Assembly (NCBI GenBank): GCA_018823175.1
Contig: JAHJIY010000048.1
Coordinates: 1 to 54,994, forward strand
Direction: 5' to 3'
Origin: Pseudomonadota bacterium
GTDB lineage: Bacteria > Desulfobacterota > Desulfobulbia > Desulfobulbales > JAHJIY01
DNA length: 54,994 nt
Part shown: positions 37,554 to 46,336 of the stretch, piece after piece
How positions within the stretch are numbered: the stretch's first letter is position 1
Layout: every line of letters begins with the position of its first letter
Notes under the pieces: model-generated
Database searches by the model: none
What the model was told of the DNA's origin: nothing
What the model saw: only the letters and a program-made list of their open reading frames with translations
Position numbers and translations under genes: made by a program

Positions 37554-37582
37554 ATAGTAATTTTTTGCACCGACTCTGACAA
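37554..37582 (-). promoter_or_regulatory. sigma-70 promoter of selC
   Basis: On the minus strand, TTGTCA (37582-37577), 17 bp, TACTAT (37559-37554). The predicted start lies about 7 nt before the mature 5' end of the tRNA. Confidence 0.7.
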
Positions 37583-37767
37583 CTCCTTTTCTTCCATTTT
37601 AGATAAATACATAAACAATATTTTTTGTTCCCCGACCTAACTGTTGAAAATATTAGGCAACTTATTTAAAGTGCAAAAAATTTTTTGATTAGCTTTTTTG
37701 CCAAATATTGTTTATTTGACCAGTGCGGTTAATCATATAAAAAATCATTTTAAAGGTTTTATCGGTT

Positions 37768-38094
37768 ATGGAGTGTAAACGCTTAACAAAACTTGTCAAA
37801 GACTGGTACATGCATGTCCAGGACGAGACCCTGGCCCCGGCTCGGATGGTCGCTTTTATGAAAAAGCATATCGCCGAATGCGAGACCTGCCTGCTTGATG
37901 TTGTCGTGATTTCCGAAGTTGAACGGATAACCGCCATAGTATTGCCGCCGTCCAAGATCCCTAAAGCCGTTAAAAAAGCAGCTGAAGACCGGATCATTGA
38001 TGATGAGGATGACGAAGTAGAGGATGACGAAGTAGAGGATGAAGTAGATGACGAAGAGGAGGAAGAGGAGGAAGACGAAGACGACGAAATTTAA
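37768..38094 (+). CDS. small zinc-motif-like protein with acidic tail
   Basis: This 108-residue protein has a short folded part (about 1-75) with a His-x3-Cys-x2-Cys set (HIAECETC near 35), resembling the zinc-binding motif of anti-sigma-factor-like small domains. The last about 35 residues are almost only Asp, Glu and Val (for example DDEVEDDEVEDE). An acidic tail could mimic nucleic acid or bind a basic partner. AAAGG lies upstream of the start. It faces the next gene tail to tail with 20 bp between. I do not recognise a named family, and the zinc reading is tentative. Confidence 0.65.
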   Translation: MECKRLTKLVKDWYMHVQDETLAPARMVAFMKKHIAECETCLLDVVVISEVERITAIVLPPSKIPKAVKKAAEDRIIDDEDDEVEDDEVEDEVDDEEEEEEEDEDDEI

Positions 38095-38114
38095 TTAAAT
38101 CTTGATAATAAACT

Positions 38115-38924
38115 TTACATTTCAATCAAGGCCAATGCCCCCTGCGGGCAATGGTGCCGACATAACCCGCAACCATAACATTTTTGGTGCTGCACAAAAG
38201 CGACCGTTTCGCCGCCATCCATCATCCGACTGGATATCGCCTCAAACTGGCAGGCATCCTCACACAACCCACAACCATTACATAAATTGCGATTTACCAT
38301 TGCCACGTATTCACCCCGGGCCAGAGTTTCGACCTCCAGCGCCAAAGTACGCAACCCCAGACACTCACGATTTGTACAATTGCAAATCGCCCCGATAAAC
38401 GGGGTAATCATGGTCCAGATGGTATGCACCGCTCCTTCCCGCCCCAGGACTTCCATTTGAGCAATTGCCTCTGCTCCCGATAACGATTCAAAACCTTCGG
38501 CCGGGGCCTTGCCGAAATAACTCATATCAAGCCCCCGCCACCAGGTTTCAGGAGAATAACTGACCGAGTAACAACAACGTTTCTCTTTCTTCTCCGCCGC
38601 CCAGCGACAGGCACAAGGCATCCGGACTACAGTCTCGGCACCCCCGACGATGGTCCTGATATCTTCGATGGGCACTACCTGCCCAAAATGCTCATCCCTG
38701 GCTTTATCCACCATCGCTTTGACCAGACGGGCCGGCAGATTTTTTTTCTTGCGATAAATGGTTTCAAGGCGGCCCAGACTGGAAATGCCGGCGCCTATGG
38801 TTGATTCCAGAAAATCATGGATATACTGCCGGCGCCGTAAATCTTCCATCAAGTCACGAGCGTAATTTTTGGCATTCTTATACCAAATCTTGCCATCGCC
38901 ATGCTTTGTACAGAAATCACACAT
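38115..38924 (-). CDS. 4Fe-4S ferredoxin-type protein with Cys-rich middle
   Basis: From ATG 38924 this is a 269-residue soluble protein (a TTG just before it would add one residue). The C-terminus holds two classic 4Fe-4S motifs, CNGCGLCEDAC near 218 and CYGCGLCRHHC near 250. The N-terminus has CDFC, and the middle has further cysteine pairs (MPCACRW near 104, RCCY near 118, CNCTNREC near 182) that could hold another cluster or metal. It is likely an electron-transfer or redox-sensing protein; the partner is unknown. It is the last gene of the minus-strand run. Confidence 0.75.
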   Translation of the reverse strand: MCDFCTKHGDGKIWYKNAKNYARDLMEDLRRRQYIHDFLESTIGAGISSLGRLETIYRKKKNLPARLVKAMVDKARDEHFGQVVPIEDIRTIVGGAETVVRMPCACRWAAEKKEKRCCYSVSYSPETWWRGLDMSYFGKAPAEGFESLSGAEAIAQMEVLGREGAVHTIWTMITPFIGAICNCTNRECLGLRTLALEVETLARGEYVAMVNRNLCNGCGLCEDACQFEAISSRMMDGGETVAFVQHQKCYGCGLCRHHCPQGALALIEM

Positions 38925-38984
38925 CAATAAATTCCATAAATTAAAAACACTTTGTCAAATCAAGTTTAATCAGGGGGAATAATA

Positions 38985-39347
38985 TTAATCGCCATAGATA
39001 ATCAGTCGGCGGCGACTGTAGATCCCCATCAGGAAACTGACGGTTTGCAACTCAGTAAAGGATATTTTACTGATCCCGGCCTCTTTCGCAGTAGCCAGAA
39101 TCAGATCAGTGGTCAACTCAACCGACAGATCATAACCTGTAAGCGGTTCCTGGAGTTTATACTCATCAATAATACAGCGCTTGGTCCCGACTGCGGTCCG
39201 CTTAAAATCAAGAGAGTGAGGCCGAATAATATTTGTATATAACCGCCCGGAAGGAGAGGTATCTAAAATCCCGGAACAACCGCTAAAGAGGAGCGCCACA
39301 AGAACCAGCGCACAATAACGTACCCAACCCCGCGTAACTCTTTGCAA
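38985..39347 (-). CDS. TRL-like lipoprotein, second copy
   Basis: From the TTG at 39347 (with AAGGA just upstream) this is a 120-residue lipoprotein with lipobox LLFSGC. A longer frame reaches 39479 but its N-terminus has no signal peptide and would overlap the upstream gene. The mature part resembles the TRL-like family: GRLYTNII start, the AVGTKRC step, a helix with TAKEAGISKISFTE, and an ending RRLIIYGD that echoes the TTVVYGD ending of the neighbouring lipoprotein. The family name comes from a tRNA-associated locus; function is unknown. Confidence 0.65.
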   Translation of the reverse strand: MQRVTRGWVRYCALVLVALLFSGCSGILDTSPSGRLYTNIIRPHSLDFKRTAVGTKRCIIDEYKLQEPLTGYDLSVELTTDLILATAKEAGISKISFTELQTVSFLMGIYSRRRLIIYGD

Positions 39348-39435
39348 TAGTTCCTTGCCGGGGGTCTTAATATAGACTGCAGAGCCAAAACCCTTTAACC
39401 CAAGCAGATTTATCCTGATGATTCCAGCAAAGGGT

Positions 39436-39732
39436 CTAATCACCATAAACCACCGTGGTGACCTTATAGTAAAGACCAAAAAGAACGACCGTCACCTCGG
39501 TATCGGCGTGATTGATGATCGTGATCCCGCCATCTTCAGCCGCCGCTTTTGAGCCGCCATCCCCCCAGGCGAAAAGCCAAAAGACCGATTGGATATGAGA
39601 GCGGCCAACCTTGGTGCCCAACGAGGTGCTGTCAAAATCCGTATCAAGCGGCCACTGCACGTGACTATAGATACAACCGTTTAACACAAAGGCAATCAGG
39701 ATAAGCCCCAATAAATTTAAGCAAGATCTCAT
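39436..39732 (-). CDS. TRL-like lipoprotein, first copy
   Basis: From ATG 39732 this is a 98-residue lipoprotein with lipobox VLNGC. An upstream ATG at 39756 is possible. The mature part has TSLGTKVGRSHIQSVFWLFAWGDGG, then AAEDGGITIINHADTEV, and ends TTVVYGD. This is the TRL-like pattern in which a glycine-rich helix starts with AAxxGGI. It and the next gene look like paralogues. It is 107 bp downstream of the MMPL exporter, in the same direction. Confidence 0.65.
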   Translation of the reverse strand: MRSCLNLLGLILIAFVLNGCIYSHVQWPLDTDFDSTSLGTKVGRSHIQSVFWLFAWGDGGSKAAAEDGGITIINHADTEVTVVLFGLYYKVTTVVYGD

Positions 39733-39838
39733 TTTCACAAGAAAATCCCCGACCATAATTATTAAGCGCAATATTATACAGATCTTAAAGTTATAATAAC
39801 CTATCTGCCAGTCAACCAAAAAGAAGTGTTTATATTCA

Positions 39839-42205
39839 TCAAGACTTCTGCCGGGAAATAAGCACCATCAAGGCCGGGGCCAGTAAAAAATCGGCCAGCA
39901 GCGCCATACTGATCGTAAATCCGGTGATCAGGCCAAAATTCACCGTGCTTTGCAGCTGGGCAAACAACAGAACCAGAAAGCCGGCACACAGGATCAGGGT
40001 GGTGAACAGCATGGCCCGCCCGGCGGAGGTCAGGGTGAGATGCACAGCTTGCCGGGCATCGCCGGTCCGGGCGAAATAGCGCCTGAAGTTATGCATGAAA
40101 TGGACGGTGTCGTCAACTGCAAGTCCTATTGCTACCCCACCGACCATGATATTAGAATAATCAAGCGGCAGTCCGACAATTTTCATAAAACCAAGGCCCA
40201 TAACTATAGGAAGAAAATTTGGAATCATGCTGACCAGCCCGACTTTGAGATTACCGATCAACAAAACCATCAGCCCGGTAATAATCACCGCCGCAATCAG
40301 ATAACTGTTGGCCATGGTCGAAATAATGACCGAGAATGTCCGGCAGATCACAGCGGCCATGCCGGTCACCGTAGCGGTTGCGGTGGCTCCGAAAATATCC
40401 TTTAGCTGCTCCTGGTAATTTGTGAGGACCCGATCATATTCAATGGCATCAACCCAGGGCAGATTCAAAGTTATCCGAGCTTTTTGATAGCCGCTGTCAA
40501 CCAGAGTTCGCAGATCATCGCCGCCGCCGATCTCATAAAGCAAAAGCTCCTGGGCGATCAACTGCCGCTCTTCGGGAATCTTGAAATAATCAGGATTGCC
40601 GCCGTTCAAGGCCTGATTCATCTCCTTGATGGTATCAACCACGGATATTGATTTCCCGACCGGCGCATCTTCAACCCTTAATTTTTCGCCCAGCCGCTGC
40701 GCCTTTTCCATATTATGCAGGACAGCCGGATCATAAAGACCATTCTCCCGGCCGGTATCGATCAGGACTTCAACATTGAGCGAACCTTTCATGTGTTGAT
40801 CAATCATCTCGGTGGCCTGCCGAGTCTCCATGTCCCTGGGCAGATATTTGAGCGAGTTATGGGAAAAGCCAAGTTGGCTCGCCAAGGCAAAAGAAACCAG
40901 CAAAATGAGCCCGCTCACCGCCACCACCGGCCAGGGATGATCGGCGGCAAAATCACCGACCCTAACTAAAAAATTATCCAGCCTTGAGAAAGCCCCAGCC
41001 GATTCGACCATCTTCTTTTTGCTCAGTGGAATTGCAGCCAGTAAAGCCGGCAGGGTGACAAGCGTATAAGCCAGAGCCAGCATGACTCCCACGGCGGCAA
41101 AGATGCCCAGCTCGGCAATCGGCGCAATGCCGGCGGAAACAAAGGAAAGCAGACCGCCCGCCGTCGTCAGGCTGGTCATTACCACCGCCAGGCCGGAATG
41201 ACCCAGGGCATATGAAATGGCTTCTTCCTTATCATGATGTTGATTGAAATGACGATAAAATATAGTCAGGATATGGATCGAATCGCCAATGCCGACCGCC
41301 AGGATAAAAGAGGGCAAGATCGTCGTATTAAGGGTCATCGCCGTCTTAAAAAAAGCCATCAGGCCAAGGGTGGCCAGAAGGGCGCAATTGACCACCAGAA
41401 AAGGATAGATCACTCCGGAGATGCGACGAAACATAATGGCGGTGATGATAATAATCAGCAGCCCGGTCAGGAGCATGAAACGTGACATGGTGTCCAGGGC
41501 GAGTCTTTTCAAAACAACCTCAGTCGCCACCTCGCCTCCCACAATAACCGGGAAATCCGGCGTGTTAAAACGGCCGGCCACCATCTGCACCGCGTCAAAC
41601 AAGGCACCGAAATCATCCTCACTGAGCAAGCGGCCAGAATCTGTTCCCGCACCGGCTGTTTTTGAAGTTGAGAAAATAACCGGGGTCAGAACGATTATCG
41701 TAAACATCCCATCCTCTGAAATAATCGTCCCGGGATAAAGGGGATGTGCCATCACCTTTTGTTTGAATAGAGCCAACTCTCCCTCATTGGCCGGCAGATC
41801 TTCCAACAGATCTTCAACAATCAGGTCATCCCCTTGACCATCGATATAAGCGGCATTGGCCAGGCTGCTGACTTCACTGATGTTCGGGACTTCATTCTCC
41901 AGGGCCGCCTGAAAGTCCTTTAGTTTCGCCAGAAAATCAAGATCAAAAATATTGGCCGGACTTAAACCGATAATGACCGTTTCATCCCGCCCAAACTGCC
42001 GCCTGAAATCCTGATAAGTCTTTAAGGCCGGATCTTCTTTGTGCAAAAGACCCTCGGCCGAAGTGTCCATCCGGATACTCGGCAACTGCGAGACCATGGC
42101 GCCGGTGGCCAGTAGACTCAAAAATAGAAACAACCAGGCCCGCTTAAATATCACCCGGCCAAAATTGTCAAACCATAATTCGATGCGGTCACGGATATCA
42201 GCCAT
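39839..42205 (-). CDS. MMPL/RND-family exporter (first)
   Basis: From ATG 42205 this is a 788-residue membrane protein (the frame is open upstream, but inside the preceding gene). It has the RND/MMPL plan: a membrane segment near 20-38, a large periplasmic loop, a bundle of about five segments, a second loop, and a second bundle. The proton-relay motif LAVGIGDSIHIL near 300 and IGLAVDDTVHFMHNF near 695 are characteristic. MMPL proteins move lipids and other hydrophobic molecules out of the inner membrane. Its start overlaps the ABC1-kinase stop by 8 bp, so the two are coupled. Confidence 0.9.
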   Translation of the reverse strand: MADIRDRIELWFDNFGRVIFKRAWLFLFLSLLATGAMVSQLPSIRMDTSAEGLLHKEDPALKTYQDFRRQFGRDETVIIGLSPANIFDLDFLAKLKDFQAALENEVPNISEVSSLANAAYIDGQGDDLIVEDLLEDLPANEGELALFKQKVMAHPLYPGTIISEDGMFTIIVLTPVIFSTSKTAGAGTDSGRLLSEDDFGALFDAVQMVAGRFNTPDFPVIVGGEVATEVVLKRLALDTMSRFMLLTGLLIIIITAIMFRRISGVIYPFLVVNCALLATLGLMAFFKTAMTLNTTILPSFILAVGIGDSIHILTIFYRHFNQHHDKEEAISYALGHSGLAVVMTSLTTAGGLLSFVSAGIAPIAELGIFAAVGVMLALAYTLVTLPALLAAIPLSKKKMVESAGAFSRLDNFLVRVGDFAADHPWPVVAVSGLILLVSFALASQLGFSHNSLKYLPRDMETRQATEMIDQHMKGSLNVEVLIDTGRENGLYDPAVLHNMEKAQRLGEKLRVEDAPVGKSISVVDTIKEMNQALNGGNPDYFKIPEERQLIAQELLLYEIGGGDDLRTLVDSGYQKARITLNLPWVDAIEYDRVLTNYQEQLKDIFGATATATVTGMAAVICRTFSVIISTMANSYLIAAVIITGLMVLLIGNLKVGLVSMIPNFLPIVMGLGFMKIVGLPLDYSNIMVGGVAIGLAVDDTVHFMHNFRRYFARTGDARQAVHLTLTSAGRAMLFTTLILCAGFLVLLFAQLQSTVNFGLITGFTISMALLADFLLAPALMVLISRQKS

Positions 42206-43637
42206 TTTGCGCGCGTTCCCTCTCTTCGCGACAGATCCGCCCGAAATAATTTTGACATTTAAGGCGATAGCAGATCGCGCGGAAGCCATAGGTCATCCGG
42301 TTAGTCCAGATGCAAAGCGGCATACTCTGACTGCAACCCTTCTGCACCATCTCAAGATTCAACTCCATCCCCCGCAGAAAAAAATCGCTATCACCCCAAT
42401 CATACAACTTCTCCGAAACAATCGGCCCGAACTGCCAGGTGATAACTTCCCGGATCACTTGCAGCTGGACCAGGCTCATCCGGGACGGATCATGGTACAA
42501 ACAGGCATTGGCAATCACCTGGTCGATCTTGGCCGGATCTTTTTCCAGAAAGGCTATTTCCAGTTGGGCCAGCATCTCTTGTTCCTCAACAGAGGTAGCC
42601 CGGGTGCAGCCAAAATCAATAAACCCCAAACGGCCATCAGCCATAAAAATAAAGTTGCCGGGATGAGGGTCGGCGACAATTTGCTTGGCACTATAAAAAA
42701 GACGCGCCCAGAACCTGCTGATCAGTAAGCTATAATTATTGCGCAATTCCTCCGATGGATTCCCGGCCAGAAATTCCTGCAAATGGCAGCCGGGAATAAA
42801 CTCCATGGTCAATATTCTGCGGCTGGAATATTGATCATAAATCTCGGGGATGACAAAACCCTCCGCGCGCTCAAAGAGTTTCCCAGCCTGCCGGCAGAAC
42901 GCCGCCTCCTGTTCATAATCAGCCTCAATGGTCAAAACCCGTTCAATCTCAACAAGATATTCCGTCATTGATCCCCAGTCGGCAGAGAGACGCATCGGGG
43001 CCAAAAGGAAGCGGAGGTTGCGCATATCGGCCTGAATGGTCCGGGCAATATGCGGATACTGGATCTTGACCGCCACCTCCTCGCCGGTTTTCAGCCGTGC
43101 TTTGTGGACCTGCCCGAGGGAGGCGGCGGCAAATGCTTTTTTGTCAAAGGAAGCAAAGATTTCCTCAGGTTCCCGTCCCATTTCGGCAACAAAAACCTCC
43201 CGAATCATCGAGTAATGCATGGGCGGCGCCTCAAAATGCAAAGCACCCAGGATCTCGGCAAACTCGTCCGGCACCACATCGGGCAGATTGGCCAGGATCT
43301 GTCCCAGCTTCATGACCGCGCCCCGCATATACCCCATGGTAGCAAGAAGCCTGATCGCGGCGGCAAGATGGGTTTCATTTAATAATTTCTGCTTTTTACC
43401 GGCGCTGACAAAACTGCTCCTTACCCGATATGCCAGATAGCCCAAGGCAATTTTCGTCTGCACGTTGCCCAAACTCCAAAACCTGGTCAAGGCGCTGGTC
43501 GGCATTTTCTTTAAGGAAATACGTTTTGAGATGTCGGCCAAAATCTCAGGTGATACTTTTCCCGTATTACCCGCATCCGGCAAGGCGGCGATCATCTCCT
43601 CAATCCGCAAAGATTTTTCTCTGTTTTCCATCATCAT
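42198..43637 (-). CDS. ABC1/UbiB-family atypical kinase
   Basis: This 479-residue protein has the ABC1 (AarF/UbiB/ADCK) signatures: the KxGQ motif in MKLGQILANLPDVVPDEF near 108, the Ala-rich loop AAASLGQVHKARL near 157, the VAVKIQYP lysine, ADPHPGNFIF near 320 and the metal-binding FIDFGCTR near 337. These proteins regulate isoprenoid-lipid (quinone) metabolism or transport. It starts within the tetR stop (ATGATGATG overlapping TGA), with GGAGGA upstream, and ends inside the start of the MMPL gene. Unlike UbiB it lacks evident C-terminal membrane helices. Its neighbours suggest a role tied to the lipid exporter rather than to ubiquinone. Confidence 0.88.
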   Translation of the reverse strand: MMMENREKSLRIEEMIAALPDAGNTGKVSPEILADISKRISLKKMPTSALTRFWSLGNVQTKIALGYLAYRVRSSFVSAGKKQKLLNETHLAAAIRLLATMGYMRGAVMKLGQILANLPDVVPDEFAEILGALHFEAPPMHYSMIREVFVAEMGREPEEIFASFDKKAFAAASLGQVHKARLKTGEEVAVKIQYPHIARTIQADMRNLRFLLAPMRLSADWGSMTEYLVEIERVLTIEADYEQEAAFCRQAGKLFERAEGFVIPEIYDQYSSRRILTMEFIPGCHLQEFLAGNPSEELRNNYSLLISRFWARLFYSAKQIVADPHPGNFIFMADGRLGFIDFGCTRATSVEEQEMLAQLEIAFLEKDPAKIDQVIANACLYHDPSRMSLVQLQVIREVITWQFGPIVSEKLYDWGDSDFFLRGMELNLEMVQKGCSQSMPLCIWTNRMTYGFRAICYRLKCQNYFGRICREERERAQNG

Positions 43638-44254
43638 TTACTCAGTCCTCCTGCTACCGGATCTGCGGCTGAAATCATCCGGGCAAAAAGAATGATCGAA
43701 TAATCAATCATGGCCAGGGTCGCCTCCTGATTTGGCGAGTCGTCATTGGACCAGAAAGCCAGAATCCCCAAATATAAAGACCAGTAAATATTGGTCGCCA
43801 AAAACTCCGGCACCATGGTATGACCGTGTCTTGTCATAATTGCACTGACCACGGCCAGATGCTGTTCCCGGGCCGACTCCCCTTCCTTGCATGTCGCCTT
43901 CCGGGCAAAGGGACTTAATGATTTTTCCAGGACCGGCCCGATAAATGGATGCATCGCCCGTAACCGCTGCAGACCCGTGGTAATAAAAAGAAACAACTCT
44001 TCAGCAAACTCTTCCTCACCAGTGCGACGGGTTACGAAGTCTGCGCCCCCCTTGAGCAAGGCCTCATTGATCATGCTCATCGCCATTGTTTCCTTGCTCG
44101 GGAAATAATTAAACATGGTGCCGGTCGCCAGTCCTGCCGCCTTGGCGATATCCCGGGTCGTGGTCTCCTCAAATCCCTTTTCGGCAAAGAGCATTGCCGC
44201 CGCCTTGATGATCTTTTCCCGGTTTTGATTTTTAGCTTCTTCGGTTATGCGCAT
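43634..44254 (-). CDS. TetR-family transcriptional regulator
   Basis: This 206-residue regulator has the N-terminal TetR helix-turn-helix (about 9-55: KIIKAAAMLFAEKGFEETTTRDIAKAAGLATGTMFNYF) and an all-helical ligand domain. It is followed directly by the ABC1 kinase and MMPL exporter genes with overlaps at each junction, so it probably controls them in response to a hydrophobic ligand. No clear palindrome is visible in the 29 bp before its start; if it binds DNA nearby, the site lies further upstream. Confidence 0.92.
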   Translation of the reverse strand: MRITEEAKNQNREKIIKAAAMLFAEKGFEETTTRDIAKAAGLATGTMFNYFPSKETMAMSMINEALLKGGADFVTRRTGEEEFAEELFLFITTGLQRLRAMHPFIGPVLEKSLSPFARKATCKEGESAREQHLAVVSAIMTRHGHTMVPEFLATNIYWSLYLGILAFWSNDDSPNQEATLAMIDYSIILFARMISAADPVAGGLSK

Positions 44255-44283
44255 TTTATGCTCTTAATCCCACAATCAAATTT

Positions 44284-45018
44284 TTATTTAAAGCCATAGC
44301 GGAAAAATGCCATATTGCCATTAAGTTCAGATATTACCGGCATTTTAAGTTCATTAAAAACCGCTTGCAGTTGCGCCATGGTTCTAGGGGCAACGCCACT
44401 TATTTTATCGAGCATGATCTCCAGATACTTGTCAGCAAATCGATTATTTTTTATTAATGTGCTGATCGAAATAGTACCAATATCGGCCAATACATTTTGT
44501 TGCCCGGCCAAGACTTTTTTGGCATCAGCCAGAACATGCAGTAAATTCAAAGAAATTATAGTCTGAAAAACATGGGGCTTAAACGGCAAATTCAGGGCAT
44601 CGCCTTGCACAAAAACCATATTTTCTGGAACCCGGCCATTAATCTTGCAAATCCTTTGTTTGGCTATTCTCAGTAAATTAAGCGACTGGTCGAGCAGAAC
44701 AACAGGACGCGCGGAATAATGAGCGTATTGTTTAGCGTTAAAGGCCAGAGAGCCGCAACCGACATCCAGAACCAGACCTTCTTGGGAGGATTCAAGTCCT
44801 TTTTGGGTAAAGGTCCCGAAGCTGCTGATCCAATAGCCCCAGATCAGACGGTTATAGATGGGATTACAGATCACCAGATCATAAAACCTGGCCCCGTCAT
44901 CAAAGGTGTTTGATATTTCGCCCTCGGGCAAAACCGTGTAGAGATCCGGTTCAATCAACTGCAAACTTACATCTGCTAAAAGAATCCCGGCCAAATCTTT
45001 TTCAGCAATTACCGCCAT
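44284..45018 (-). CDS. class I SAM-dependent methyltransferase
   Basis: From ATG 45018 (GGGAG six bases upstream) this is a 244-residue cytoplasmic protein. The SAM-binding motif VLDVGCGSLAFNAKQYA lies near 79-95, an acidic VVLLDQS near 105 and VQGDALNLPFKP near 135, typical of class I methyltransferases of the ubiE type. The substrate is not evident; small-molecule or lipid methylation is plausible given its neighbours. It lies between the barrel gene and tetR, with a 29-bp gap to tetR. Confidence 0.8.
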   Translation of the reverse strand: MAVIAEKDLAGILLADVSLQLIEPDLYTVLPEGEISNTFDDGARFYDLVICNPIYNRLIWGYWISSFGTFTQKGLESSQEGLVLDVGCGSLAFNAKQYAHYSARPVVLLDQSLNLLRIAKQRICKINGRVPENMVFVQGDALNLPFKPHVFQTIISLNLLHVLADAKKVLAGQQNVLADIGTISISTLIKNNRFADKYLEIMLDKISGVAPRTMAQLQAVFNELKMPVISELNGNMAFFRYGFK

Positions 45019-45131
45019 GATCATCTCCCTTGATTGGCAAACTTTTGCTCTACCCCTGACATAAAGCTTGCGGCCTTGCCTTCACTTGTCATCACCGCTG
45101 CACTATTACAGCGGATATGCCCCTTAAAGTC

Positions 45132-46334
45132 TCAATAATAAAAGGCCAGATCAAGCCGCACAAAATCATCATCCCGCAGGCTATAGGCCAGATCGTTTTC
45201 CGGTAAATCCACAAAAAAGCCGGCCTCCAGGGTCGCCTTGAACCGCTCGCCAAAACGGCGGTTTGCCTCAAGGCTCACGATCCGGGCCGAACTGTCCAGA
45301 TCAATAATGATCCCGGCCAGCAATTCGGAACTTGCCGCGTCATTAAAGGCCAGCCGCAGACCGAGCATCGCATCCTTTTCATAAGGGGTGGTTGCCGCAT
45401 CATTGCGATCATCATAGGCGTATTCGCCAATCAGGCCAAGATCAGCGACCGTGCTCATAATAGCAGAAAAGGTATATTCAAAACCGCCCACCGCCGCCAG
45501 ATAATGGTCCGGCTCACTTTGCCGATAAATCGACTCCAGTTTCCAAAGCCAGCCCCCAAAGACCCATTGCAGATCAAGCCCAAACTGCTGAATTTGACCG
45601 TAGTATGGAATAAGCACCGGCGCCCCTTGCCGATTCAGGCCAGGCGACAACATGGGTTGCCGGTCCGTCCCGTTGAAATAAGACAGCCCGAAATCCAGCT
45701 CCCCGAGGGTATGGCTGTAGCGCAAGGCAAAATCGAAATGATTTTCTTCCGCGCCGCTTTCATAGAGCGGATGCTCGGGATCAACCACCAGTTCCGAGCG
45801 CAGACGACCATTTTGGCCCGGAAAAGTCCGTTCCCGAAAAAAAGGCAGGGCAAAAAAATCAACAATCCCCCACGCCCTTGGTAAAGAAAGATGGAGCATG
45901 GGCTGACCAAGTTTATCCTCGCCGTCAATGGATTCCACCCCATCGGTCTGATTGACGATATCAACCAGATGGACAAACTCGGTCGCCCCCCAGAATACCT
46001 TGCCGATCCCAAATCGAACCTCCCATGACTCGCCGGGATAGAGCAGATTCAGCTCCCGGATATCGAAATGACTACGCTGATCATCGGCGCTGTCCAACCG
46101 GCCGAAAGGGACAAAGGTTACGCGCAGGCCGCTTTGCCACTGATGGTAATATTCCGGTTGCAAGGCCAGCGAAACGTTATGCTCTTCCTGCCCGGTAAAA
46201 AGCGGACTGTCGGTAAAAAATCTGCCCTCAACCGCCAGAAAACCCGATAATTCATGGGCCTGCGCAATCCCGGCAAAACCGCCGACCAGACAACCCAGAA
46301 AACCGACAATCAATATAATCTTGTCCTTAACCAA
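45132..46334 (-). CDS. outer-membrane beta-barrel protein (DUF1302-like)
   Basis: This 400-residue protein has a signal peptide (about 1-26) and an alternating beta-strand pattern, ending RLDLAFYY with terminal aromatics that the barrel assembly machine recognises. The WEVRFGIGKVFWGATEFVHLVDIVNQTD motif near 98-125 is typical of DUF1302-type barrels found beside MMPL exporters. Two bases separate it from the LolA-like gene. It likely forms the outer-membrane exit of the exporter, but no channel is demonstrated. Confidence 0.75.
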   Translation of the reverse strand: MVKDKIILIVGFLGCLVGGFAGIAQAHELSGFLAVEGRFFTDSPLFTGQEEHNVSLALQPEYYHQWQSGLRVTFVPFGRLDSADDQRSHFDIRELNLLYPGESWEVRFGIGKVFWGATEFVHLVDIVNQTDGVESIDGEDKLGQPMLHLSLPRAWGIVDFFALPFFRERTFPGQNGRLRSELVVDPEHPLYESGAEENHFDFALRYSHTLGELDFGLSYFNGTDRQPMLSPGLNRQGAPVLIPYYGQIQQFGLDLQWVFGGWLWKLESIYRQSEPDHYLAAVGGFEYTFSAIMSTVADLGLIGEYAYDDRNDAATTPYEKDAMLGLRLAFNDAASSELLAGIIIDLDSSARIVSLEANRRFGERFKATLEAGFFVDLPENDLAYSLRDDDFVRLDLAFYY

Positions 46335-46336
46335 AA

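Noticed and set aside
39839..42289. Longer MMPL start at 42289
   Set aside because: The extra 28 residues lie inside the ABC1 kinase gene and do not look like an MMPL N-terminus; the ATG at 42205 gives an 8-bp overlap.
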